Below, piece after piece: positions 15,969 through 23,743 of a stretch of 41,173 nt of DNA; positions within the stretch are counted from its first letter, which is position 1; each line of letters starts with the position of its first letter. This DNA comes from Thermoanaerobaculia bacterium (lineage in GTDB: Bacteria; Acidobacteriota; Thermoanaerobaculia; Multivoradales; JAHEKO01). The stretch covers positions 1-41,173 of the forward strand of contig CALZKB010000007.1 in the NCBI GenBank assembly GCA_945787575.1. The letters run 5' to 3'. The position numbers and the translations under genes were made by a program. The notes beneath the pieces were generated by a model. That model was not told the origin of the DNA. It made no database searches and was given only the letters and a program-made list of their open reading frames with translations.

Positions 15969-18878
15969 CTACTCTGGAGCCGGTCCAAGAACTCTGACGC
16001 CGAGTTGGCGTGAATCTTGGCCCTCGGGCGACCAGGCTTTCTCGCTCCAGATGATGAAGAGTCGCGAGGACCGGGGTGGTACCGGCCGCAGCTCGACCTT
16101 GCGAATCCCTCTCTCGTCGAAGAGAACGGTCTCGATGCCGTCTCCGTCATCGACGAAGACGCGAATCGGGTAGTCCGGAGGCGGGGCGTTGACCGCAAGT
16201 CTGACCCTTGGGAAGGAGGCACTCTCGTCGGGGTTCTCGACGATGAGACCGGCGGGGCGGGACCCATGGGTCCAGCCGTCGGGCGACAGGGCGACGGCTC
16301 TCAGCCGATCGCCCTGGAGGGAGCGCAGGGCGATCGATTTGCTGTCGAGCAGCCCCTGCAGCAGGCTGTCTCGAGCCTCGGGGTCTCGGTTGAATCGCAG
16401 CTCCCCGAGGCGCTCTCCGAGGCGCTCCTCGAGGCTCTTCTCCCGGCGCAGCCGGGCCGCCTGCTCGGCGGCCTCCTGCGGACGAACGAGGACCAGGACG
16501 CCGCCGGGATCGAAGCTTGCAGTCGCGGCAAGGGCCGGCGCCCGCTGCCGCCACGCGGAGTAAGCGTAGCGGCTGCCGATCGCCACGTCGGCGTCGGCGG
16601 GCAGCTGTTCGCGGGCGAGGACGACGTGGACGTCTCGTCGACGCAGCGCCAGGCGGGCGAGTGACGTGCGGGTCGTCGCCGACATATGGAGGCGCCACTG
16701 CAAGTCTCGCGAGAGCGCGACCTTGCGGAATGGAGAAGCGGCGAGCTCGTCGTCGAACGTCTTCCAGGGGTAGAGCAGAAGCTCGCCCGTCTGCACCGCC
16801 GAGCGCTTGGCCAGGCTCGCACGGGTGATCTCGAACCCGACGCTGAAGAAGGCGACGAAGGCGACGACGAGGGCCGCCACCTGGACTCGCCGCTGGCCGG
16901 CGACGGGGGCCACCCAGCTCAGGACGGCGAGCACGACCACCGGAAGCAGTACGCCGACGACGAAATGGTCGGGCTCCCAGCCATAACGGCTCGAGAGGAC
17001 GTCCGGCAGAAGGCTGGCGGGCTCCAGAGTTCCCAGCCGATAGGGGACCGCCACCCAGAAGACGACCGCGAGCGCGAGAGCTCCGGGAATCAGGACGCCG
17101 GGCGCTAGCAGATCCTTCGACGGCACGTCATCCAGCCCGGCATGGTGGAGGAGGAGTCCGGTCATCAGACAGGCGACGGGCAGAATCGGGATCAGCATCC
17201 GGCCCGAGAACGGGTGAGGCATCCCGATGTAGAGCGCGATCAGAGCCACCAGATAGGCGATCGGCACCAGGTGGAGCAGGCGGAGCTCGAGGCGCCGACG
17301 GCGGAGTCCGGCGGCGAGTGCCGCAGCGCAGACTCCCACCCAGATGTTGCGCAGGGAGACGTCGGCGGAGTCGCCCCAGGGTCGCCAGACGGCGTCAAAC
17401 CAGCTGTCCGTGCGCGGCGCCATCTGCTCCGGGAAGTTCAGGCTCCCCGACCGCGCCAGCCGGCCGCTGTCGAGGGCGAAGAAGAAATCGCCGAGGATCG
17501 CCGCGTCCAGGATCGAGAGAGCCAACAGCACCGCGAACCCGCCGGCGGTCCAGTAGACCATCCGCCGGACGAAGCGGCGCAGATCGAGCTGACCGTCCAC
17601 GATCAGGAAGAGGGCCGGGAGGAGGAGGAGGACGGCACCGACCTCCTTCGACCGGAACGCGGCGACCGTCAGCGCGCCGATCGCCAGTGCGTGCCATTCG
17701 TGCCGGGGAGGGGGGCGGTCGCGAGCGCGAGCGAGGCCGTGCATGTAGACCGCCACCGCCAAGGTAACGAACATCATCGCGCTGAAGTCGGCGTAGGCGG
17801 CGCCGATCAGGCCGAAGACGGCGGTTTGGCCGAGCAGGACGAAGAGCGTCGCCGCCAGGGTTCGCAGCTGCAGGCCGGGTCCGACCGAGTGCACCGCGAC
17901 CGCCAACGCCGCCACCGTCGTGGCGAAGACGAACGACCACCAGACGCGAACCCCGACGAACGGGTCGCCGCCGCTCGCGGTGACGAACAGCTTCAGCAGG
18001 TAGACGTGAGCATAGCGGTTGAAGAACCACGATCTTTCACCGAAGGTCGCCGCGTAGAGATAGGCGGTGTCGTCGCCGCCGCGAACCGCTCCCGTATACG
18101 GCAGGCTGGCGAAGAACGCCAGAAAGAAGAGCCCGAGCAGGAGAGCGGCCCTGAGCCCGCGTCCGTCGAGCGCCCGGAGCCGGGCGCGAAGCCAGGCGGC
18201 GGGCCGTTCGAAGAAAGCGGCGAATCCCCGCAGGAGCAGGGCGGCGGCGAGCAGAAGAACGGCGCCGAGAAGCCGGCGGTAGGGCTGCGGCCAGGCCGCC
18301 AGAGCCCCCCTCAGAGCCCGTCGCAGCCCCAGCGGCCGCCCCGCGTAGAGGTCGGCGAGCGGGAATGGTGCCGCCGACTCGACCCTCGTTCCCGGAGCGA
18401 TCCAGTCGATCGCCAGCCGACTCTCGGCGCGGATCTGAAAGAGACCGATCTCGACCCTGTGAAAACCCGGCTCGAGCGCTTTGCGGCCGGTCTGACGCCG
18501 CTCGCTGAAGCCACCCCGACTCCGGACGACGAGCTCGTCGTCGATTCGAAGGTACCCGCCGTCGTCGGCTTCGAACACGAAACGATGCTCGCCGCCCACG
18601 GCGACCGCCCACCAGCCGCGCCAGCGCACGCTGAAGATCGCCTCGGTCATCAGCGTCTCGCGGATCTGCGAGACCGATTCCACCTGGGGCTCCGCGACCG
18701 CCGTGTGGAAGGGCTTGCCCTCCCAGGGTGCACCGAGAGCGAAGTACTCGGTGTGCAGGCCGGGGCGGTCGGCGGTCAGCAGCGCGCCGCCGGCGGCGAG
18801 AAGGACCATCAGCGCCACGCGAAGCCCGATTCGCAGCTGCCGAGCCTCCAATCGCGGCCTGGGGATGGGGATTCGCAT
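15969..18878 (-). CDS. PA14-containing GT-C-like membrane glycosyltransferase
   Basis: A 969-residue membrane protein. A first helix (about 18-36) is followed by a PA14-like beta domain (about 40-165, with HRFVFEADDGGYLRIDDEL), predicted outside the cytoplasm. A multi-helix region follows from about 205 to 690. After its early helix comes the acidic motif RGGDDTAYLYAA. An acidic pair in the first outer loop is the hallmark of GT-C glycosyltransferases (PMT/ArnT/GT39-like), which use polyprenyl-linked sugars. The C-terminal third (about 700-969) is largely soluble. PA14 domains bind carbohydrate, so this may target the enzyme to a glycan. Substrate is unknown. The GT-C call rests on topology and one motif; a plain polytopic protein of unknown function is the alternative. 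Confidence 0.62.
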   Translation of the reverse strand: MRIPIPRPRLEARQLRIGLRVALMVLLAAGGALLTADRPGLHTEYFALGAPWEGKPFHTAVAEPQVESVSQIRETLMTEAIFSVRWRGWWAVAVGGEHRFVFEADDGGYLRIDDELVVRSRGGFSERRQTGRKALEPGFHRVEIGLFQIRAESRLAIDWIAPGTRVESAAPFPLADLYAGRPLGLRRALRGALAAWPQPYRRLLGAVLLLAAALLLRGFAAFFERPAAWLRARLRALDGRGLRAALLLGLFFLAFFASLPYTGAVRGGDDTAYLYAATFGERSWFFNRYAHVYLLKLFVTASGGDPFVGVRVWWSFVFATTVAALAVAVHSVGPGLQLRTLAATLFVLLGQTAVFGLIGAAYADFSAMMFVTLAVAVYMHGLARARDRPPPRHEWHALAIGALTVAAFRSKEVGAVLLLLPALFLIVDGQLDLRRFVRRMVYWTAGGFAVLLALSILDAAILGDFFFALDSGRLARSGSLNFPEQMAPRTDSWFDAVWRPWGDSADVSLRNIWVGVCAAALAAGLRRRRLELRLLHLVPIAYLVALIALYIGMPHPFSGRMLIPILPVACLMTGLLLHHAGLDDVPSKDLLAPGVLIPGALALAVVFWVAVPYRLGTLEPASLLPDVLSSRYGWEPDHFVVGVLLPVVVLAVLSWVAPVAGQRRVQVAALVVAFVAFFSVGFEITRASLAKRSAVQTGELLLYPWKTFDDELAASPFRKVALSRDLQWRLHMSATTRTSLARLALRRRDVHVVLAREQLPADADVAIGSRYAYSAWRQRAPALAATASFDPGGVLVLVRPQEAAEQAARLRREKSLEERLGERLGELRFNRDPEARDSLLQGLLDSKSIALRSLQGDRLRAVALSPDGWTHGSRPAGLIVENPDESASFPRVRLAVNAPPPDYPIRVFVDDGDGIETVLFDERGIRKVELRPVPPRSSRLFIIWSEKAWSPEGQDSRQLGVRVLGPAPE

Positions 18879-18967
18879 GCTCTGGGTCGTGGTTCACCGT
18901 GGCGGCTGCAGCCGGCAGCTTCTCCCCGGTGACTTCGTGAAGCGCGATCCCGGAATAGTGTCAACTT

Positions 18968-18987
18968 CTTCTCGGCGAAGCGAGAAG
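18968..18987. repeat. Inverted repeat in the gap between divergent genes
   Basis: A perfect 7-bp stem (CTTCTCG / CGAGAAG) with a 6-nt loop lies in the 185-bp gap between the GT-C-like gene and the small membrane protein. It could be an operator or a chance structure. There is no T-run and no neighbouring -10 box that I could identify with confidence. Confidence 0.2.
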
Positions 18988-19063
18988 GGGCGCCAAAGCC
19001 GCCGCGAATAAGCCGGCCGCTGGCGCGTAGTCGAAAGTGTACGGACCACTCGGAGGAATCACG

Positions 19064-19276
19064 ATGTCGGCACTCGAAATGATCGCCCTCGGCTTTGTCG
19101 TGGCGGTTGGCCTCGCGGCTCTCGCGTTTTGGCTGACGATGATCTACGACTGCGCGACGAACACCCCGCCCCGGAGCCGCGAACGCTGGGTCTGGCTCCT
19201 CGTAGTGGTGCTCGGCAAGCTCCCTGGAGCGGTGGCTTACTACCTGCTCATGAAGCGACCGGCCCGAGCTCGGTGA
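19064..19276 (+). CDS. Small two-helix membrane protein (PLDc_N-like)
   Basis: A 70-residue protein. ATG 19064 follows GGAGG at 7-nt spacing. Two membrane helices (about 6-26 and 38-58) are linked by a short polar loop that contains IYDC and a Pro-rich turn. The second helix has WVWLLVVVLGKLPGAVAYYL, resembling the phospholipase-D nuclease N-terminal domain (PF13396-like), which occurs as a stand-alone small protein in many bacteria. A basic tail follows. Function is unknown. Confidence 0.68.
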   Translation: MSALEMIALGFVVAVGLAALAFWLTMIYDCATNTPPRSRERWVWLLVVVLGKLPGAVAYYLLMKRPARAR

Positions 19277-19353
19277 TCCTCGGCGCGACCTTGAAACTCG
19301 GCGTTGCTGACGCGCACCGTGCGCATAGGATGGTCCGACGATCGCTCCGACCG

Positions 19354-20031
19354 ATGAACTACTTCGCCCACGGATTCCGCTTCGAAGACCGCCCCTGGTT
19401 CCTGGCGGGGACTGCCGTGCCCGACTGGCTCTCGGTGGCGGATCGCAAGGTTCGGCTGCGGGCTCGGGAGGTGGCGCCGTCGGCCGACGGCACGGGATCT
19501 CCCCAGGCGGAGCTCGCCGCCGGGGTGCTCTGGCACCTGGAAGACGACCGCTGGTTTCATCACACTCCGGCGTTCATCGAGACCAGCGGTGAGCTCACCC
19601 GTCTCTACCGGCAGGCGCTGGGCGCCGACAACGGCTTCCGCCCCGGCTTCCTGGGCCACGTCAGCACCGAGCTGCTGCTCGACGCCTTGCTGATCGAAGC
19701 CCATCCACGACGGCTGGACGCCTACTACGAAGCGCTCGGGCAGATCGATCCCGAGGTCGTGCAGCGGGCCGTGAATGCGATGGCTCGAGACTTCACGTCG
19801 AGGCTGGCATCCTTCATCCCGCGGTTCCGTCGGTCGCAGTTTCTGCGCGACTACACGGACCCGGGTCGACTCCTCGTTCGACTCAACCAGGTCATGCGGC
19901 GCATCAAGCTGAGTCGGCTACCGCCGCGGGCCGAGGAGGTCTTGCGCGCGGCTCGGCCGATCGTTCGCCGCAGAATGGGTGAGCTTCTCCCGCCCGAGCG
20001 CTGGGGTCGACCGAGCCGGCGTCGTTTATAG
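19354..20031 (+). CDS. Conserved helical protein, possibly ACP-phosphodiesterase-like
   Basis: A 225-residue protein. Start chosen at ATG 19354 (MNYFAHGF); an in-frame ATG at 19330 would add eight residues. Conserved-looking His/Asp positions are H6, D24 (FLAGTAVPDWL), H61, D64 and D65, H69 and H70 (WHLEDDRWFHH), and H101, E105 and D109 (GHVSTELLLDALL). Their order resembles acyl-carrier-protein phosphodiesterases of the AcpH type (MNYLAH, a later GxxxADF, H-x3-D, then a late D-H pair), which are all-helical metal enzymes of HD-like fold. I treat that as a suggestion, not an identification. It lacks membrane helices and a signal peptide. Confidence 0.6.
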   Translation: MNYFAHGFRFEDRPWFLAGTAVPDWLSVADRKVRLRAREVAPSADGTGSPQAELAAGVLWHLEDDRWFHHTPAFIETSGELTRLYRQALGADNGFRPGFLGHVSTELLLDALLIEAHPRRLDAYYEALGQIDPEVVQRAVNAMARDFTSRLASFIPRFRRSQFLRDYTDPGRLLVRLNQVMRRIKLSRLPPRAEEVLRAARPIVRRRMGELLPPERWGRPSRRRL

Positions 20032-20051
20032 TAGGTCGCTTTGAGGCCGCC

Positions 20052-20261
20052 ATGCGTCACCACCAACTCGGCGCCGCCCGTCAGCGGATCGAGGACCTCG
20101 AGGAGCTGCTCCTGGGCGACCTGAAGGATTCAGGCGAGATGCGGGACACCGGTTGGGACCCCGAGTCACTGCGGCAAGAGCACGGCGGTCGGCAAGCGGA
20201 GAAGGCGGGCGATGAGGAGGGAGCGCCGCGCGTGTTGAATGGGATCTACCGTCATGTCTGA
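20052..20261 (+). CDS. Small hypothetical protein upstream of the transporter gene
   Basis: A possible 69-residue acidic, Glu/Arg-rich protein that starts at ATG 20052, 20 bp after the previous stop. Its TGA (20259-20261) overlaps the transporter start at 20254, an arrangement that fits translational coupling. No clear ribosome site or conserved motif is visible, and short open frames are common in GC-rich DNA, so it may not be expressed. Confidence 0.35.
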   Translation: MRHHQLGAARQRIEDLEELLLGDLKDSGEMRDTGWDPESLRQEHGGRQAEKAGDEEGAPRVLNGIYRHV

Positions 20262-22821
20262 AGATCGAGCCGAGGTCCACGGGGAGGCTGGTCCGCCGCT
20301 CGAAAAGGGCGGGTCGCTGGGGACGTTTGCCGGGGTCTTCACACCGAGCATCCTGACCATCCTCGGCATCATCCTCTTCCTTCGTCTCGGCTATGTCGTC
20401 GGCGCCGCGGGTCTTCCACGGGCACTGCTCATCATCCTGATCGCCAACGGCATCTCGGTTCTCACCAGCCTGTCGCTCTCGGCCATCGCGACCAACTTGC
20501 GAGTCAAGGGCGGCGGGGACTACTACCTGATCTCACGAACCCTCGGCGTCGAGTACGGCGCCGCTCTCGGTCTGGTGCTGTTCCTGGCGCAGGCCGTCTC
20601 GATCGCCTTCTACGCCATCGGCTTCGCCGAGGTGGTCGGCGGGCTGGCGGGCTTCGCCGAGCCGCTGGCGGTCCGGGTGATCGCGGGCGTCGCGGTCGCG
20701 CTGCTCCTCGTGCTTGCCTGGCTGGGAGCCGACTGGGCAACCAAGTTCCAGTTCGTAGTGATGGGGATCCTTCTTTCGGCCCTGGTCGTGTTCTTTCTCG
20801 GCGGCGCCGATGCGGTGAGCGGTGAGCAGCTGCGGTCCAACCTGGCTCCGGGCGCCGAGGTGCCGTTCTGGGTGCTCTTTGCGATCTTCTTCCCCGCGGT
20901 GACCGGCTTTACCCAGGGCGTCAGCATGTCCGGGGACCTTCGCGAACCGGCGCGAAGCCTGCCACGCGGCACTTTTTCAGCCGTCTTTCTCTCCTTTGCC
21001 GTCTACGTGGCCGTCGCCGTGATCTTCGCCGCGACTCTCCCGAGCGAGATCCTCATTGGCGACTACAGGTCAATGCGAAGAGTGGCGCTGGCACCGTGGT
21101 TGATCGACGCCGGGGTTGTCGCGGCGACCCTGTCGTCGGCAATGGCCTCTTTTCTCGGGGCGCCTCGTATTCTGCAGTCGCTCGCGAGCGACAAGGTCTT
21201 TCCGCTACTGACGCCGTTTGCCGCGGGTCACGGCGCCACCAACAATCCGCGCCGCGGGGTGCTGCTGTCGGCTTCGATCGCTTATCTGACGATCGGGCTG
21301 GGCAACCTCAACGCCATCGCCTCGGTCGTGTCGATGTTCTTTCTGATCTCTTACGGCCTGCTCAACTACGCGACTTACTTCGAAGCTCAGGCCAACAGCC
21401 CGTCTTTCAGGCCACGATTCCGCTTCTTCAGCGCTCGCCTGAGCTTGGCGGGAGCGCTCGGCTGCCTGGCGGCGATGCTGGCCATCAGTCCGACCGCCGG
21501 CGCCATCGCGGTGGTCGTGCTGTTCGCGCTCTATCACTACGTCTCGCGCACCGTCCGGGTGGAGCGCTGGGCCGATAGCTCCCAGTCCCGTCTGTTGCAG
21601 CGGGTGCGCGACGATCTGCATTCGATTCGGGACACCCTGGAGCATCCCCGCGACTGGCGCCCGGTGCTGCTGGCATTCTCGGACGACCCCGGGCGTCGAG
21701 AGCGATTGACGCGTTTCGCCTCGTGGCTCGAGGGAGGTGCCGGCTTCACCACGGTCGTTCGACTCGAAGAAGGCACCGGCGCGGTTGCCCGGCGCAATCG
21801 CAAGGCCAGCGAGCTGGAGCTCCAGGCCGAGATCAAGCGCCAGGAGCTCGACGCCTTCGCGCGAGTCGTTCTGACCGAGGACGTGGAGAAAGCCGTGCCG
21901 ATCGTCTTGCAGTCCTTCGGGTTGGGCCGGGTGCGGCCGAACACGGTGATCCTCAACTGGTACGACCGAGATGACAGCCAGGAAAAGCCCGGGCTGACGG
22001 CATATTCCCACTACGTACGACAGGCGCTGCGGTTCGACTGTAATGTGGTTCTGCTGGCTGCCCGGCGCTCCGACTTCGAGGCGATCGAAGCCGTTCGTCC
22101 GAGCGATCGGGTCATCGACGTCTGGTATCAGGACGACGCCGGCGGACGCCTGATGCTGCTGCTCGCCTACCTGCTGACTCGAAGCGACCGCTTCGCCGAA
22201 GCGACGATCCGACTGCTCGCGACGGCCGGCGACGGCGAGACGGAAACGGAGGCGCGCCGGCGGCTCGAGACGATGCTCGACGCGGTCCGGATCAAAGCCC
22301 AGGCGCAGGTCGTCGCCGAGTTCTCCGCCGCGACGGTTCGCCAGCGCTCCGCGGGTAGCACGGTGGTGTTTCAGCCCTTCCGTCTGACGCAGGAAGAGCC
22401 GATCAACATGTTCGGCGGCGATCTGGAGGACGTGGTGCACGACCTCGGCCTCGTGGCGCTGGTTTTGGCCAGCGAGGATATCGAGCTGCACAGCGAACCG
22501 GAAGGCGGTCGTCATGCCGAGCTGACCTCGGCCGTCGACGGCCTGGAGCGGGCCCAGCGGCGGGCCAAGGAAGCCGGGTCGGAGGCCGAGACGGCCGAGA
22601 AGGCCGCGGCCGAGGCGCGCGCGCGCCTGGCCGACGCCGGCGGCGACGCGGAGCGCCTCGGCGAGGCTGAACAGGCGCTGGCGCAGGCCGAAGAGCAGGC
22701 CGAGAAGGCTCGCCGTCGCCTCGCTCGAGAGCAAGCCAAGGTGCGCCTCGCCGAGCAGGAAGCGGCGGCACTGGGCGGAGAGGATCCGACGAGCGAAGAG
22801 GGCAACGAAGACGAGGGGTGA
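20254..22821 (+). CDS. SLC12/APC-superfamily transporter with a soluble C-terminal domain
   Basis: An 855-residue inner-membrane transporter from ATG 20254; an in-frame ATG at 20239 would add five residues. The first helix region TFAGVFTPSILTILGIILFL closely resembles SLC12 cation-chloride cotransporters. About twelve helices follow to roughly residue 430. The soluble C-terminal half (about 430-750) resembles the cytoplasmic domain of SLC12 members. The last 90 residues are an Ala/Glu-rich coiled coil (about 755-840) that is unlike the eukaryotic proteins. Bacterial members may move amino acids or ions; the substrate cannot be told from sequence. No regulatory gene is adjacent. Confidence 0.82.
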   Translation: MSEDRAEVHGEAGPPLEKGGSLGTFAGVFTPSILTILGIILFLRLGYVVGAAGLPRALLIILIANGISVLTSLSLSAIATNLRVKGGGDYYLISRTLGVEYGAALGLVLFLAQAVSIAFYAIGFAEVVGGLAGFAEPLAVRVIAGVAVALLLVLAWLGADWATKFQFVVMGILLSALVVFFLGGADAVSGEQLRSNLAPGAEVPFWVLFAIFFPAVTGFTQGVSMSGDLREPARSLPRGTFSAVFLSFAVYVAVAVIFAATLPSEILIGDYRSMRRVALAPWLIDAGVVAATLSSAMASFLGAPRILQSLASDKVFPLLTPFAAGHGATNNPRRGVLLSASIAYLTIGLGNLNAIASVVSMFFLISYGLLNYATYFEAQANSPSFRPRFRFFSARLSLAGALGCLAAMLAISPTAGAIAVVVLFALYHYVSRTVRVERWADSSQSRLLQRVRDDLHSIRDTLEHPRDWRPVLLAFSDDPGRRERLTRFASWLEGGAGFTTVVRLEEGTGAVARRNRKASELELQAEIKRQELDAFARVVLTEDVEKAVPIVLQSFGLGRVRPNTVILNWYDRDDSQEKPGLTAYSHYVRQALRFDCNVVLLAARRSDFEAIEAVRPSDRVIDVWYQDDAGGRLMLLLAYLLTRSDRFAEATIRLLATAGDGETETEARRRLETMLDAVRIKAQAQVVAEFSAATVRQRSAGSTVVFQPFRLTQEEPINMFGGDLEDVVHDLGLVALVLASEDIELHSEPEGGRHAELTSAVDGLERAQRRAKEAGSEAETAEKAAAEARARLADAGGDAERLGEAEQALAQAEEQAEKARRRLAREQAKVRLAEQEAAALGGEDPTSEEGNEDEG

Positions 22822-22934
22822 GGGTTGGGGCAGGGCATCGCCGGCCAGGCGGAGCTGCAGGGAAGAAACAACCCTTTTGCTAAGGTTGATCCGGGCGCGG
22901 CCGCATCGGCCGTTGCCAACAAGGAGAAACCCAG

Positions 22935-23735
22935 ATGTCGCTCTCACCCAGACTCCGAAAGCTCGCGACCGTGGCCCTCGTGGCGGCGCTCGGCGCCGTT
23001 CTAGCCGAGGCTCAGCAGACACCGCCGACTCCGCCGGCCGGCCCGCGGCCGCCCGGCCTCGCCGGGGCGCCCGCGGCTGTCGTCGCGGCCCACAAGCATC
23101 TGCTGGCTTACGACACCGGGGCCGCGCGGCAGGCGCTCGAAGGCAGCCCCGCCGACACCAACGCCTGGGTGGCCACGGCTACCTGCCGAATCCTCGGGCT
23201 CGAGAAGGAGCTCGAGGCGGCGGTCGCCGAGTGCCGGCGGGCGGCCGACCTCGACCGCAGCCATCCGGCCCCGGCGCTGTTCCTCGGCGACAGCCTGGCC
23301 TATGCCGAGCAGCGGGGCGCCGCGGCAGGGGCTTATGCTCAGGCCGAGACCCGGGCCCGGGCGATTCTCGCCGCCCAGGCGGACGATCCGAGCGCGCTCT
23401 ACTATCTGGGCGTCGCCCAGCAGCGCCAGCAGCGCTTCGCCGAGGCGGCGACGACCCTCGAAAGTCTGCGCTCGGCACGGCCCGAAGACGCGGAGGTCCT
23501 CTTCCAGCTCGGCACCACTCGCTTCTACCAGGAGGAGTGGCAGCCGGCCTTCGACCTGCTGAGCGCGGCGCTCGAGCGGAAGCCGGGAATCGCCCTGGCT
23601 TACTATTACCGCGGCCTGGCGGCCGCCAAACTGAATCGCAAGGATGTTCTCTTCAACGACCTGGACCGCTTCGTGAAGATGGCGCCAGAAGCGCCGGAGG
23701 CGGCCAACGCCAGACAGATCCTGAGCTCGTTTTAG
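22935..23735 (+). CDS. Exported TPR-repeat protein
   Basis: A 266-residue protein. ATG 22935 follows AAGGAG at 8-nt spacing. It has a signal peptide (about 1-26, ending near AEAQQ), then a Pro-rich linker and tandem helical repeats with the TPR pattern (Ala, Leu and Tyr at regular positions; for example DDPSALYYLGVAQQRQQRFA and DAEVLFQLGTTRFYQEEWQ). It is probably periplasmic and works as a scaffold for protein contacts. It is convergent with the giant TamB-TamA gene, with 8 bp between stops. A functional link to envelope assembly is possible but only positional. Confidence 0.75.
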   Translation: MSLSPRLRKLATVALVAALGAVLAEAQQTPPTPPAGPRPPGLAGAPAAVVAAHKHLLAYDTGAARQALEGSPADTNAWVATATCRILGLEKELEAAVAECRRAADLDRSHPAPALFLGDSLAYAEQRGAAAGAYAQAETRARAILAAQADDPSALYYLGVAQQRQQRFAEAATTLESLRSARPEDAEVLFQLGTTRFYQEEWQPAFDLLSAALERKPGIALAYYYRGLAAAKLNRKDVLFNDLDRFVKMAPEAPEAANARQILSSF

Positions 23736-23743
23736 CCTGTAGG

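Noticed and set aside
17142-18932. 596-codon open frame antisense to the GT-C-like gene
   Set aside because: Low-complexity Gln/Arg/Glu-rich product with no domain. The minus strand has a coherent membrane protein.
21205-23022. 605-codon minus-strand frame over the SLC12-like and TPR genes
   Set aside because: It overlaps two genes with clear family signatures and ribosome sites, and has no motif of its own.
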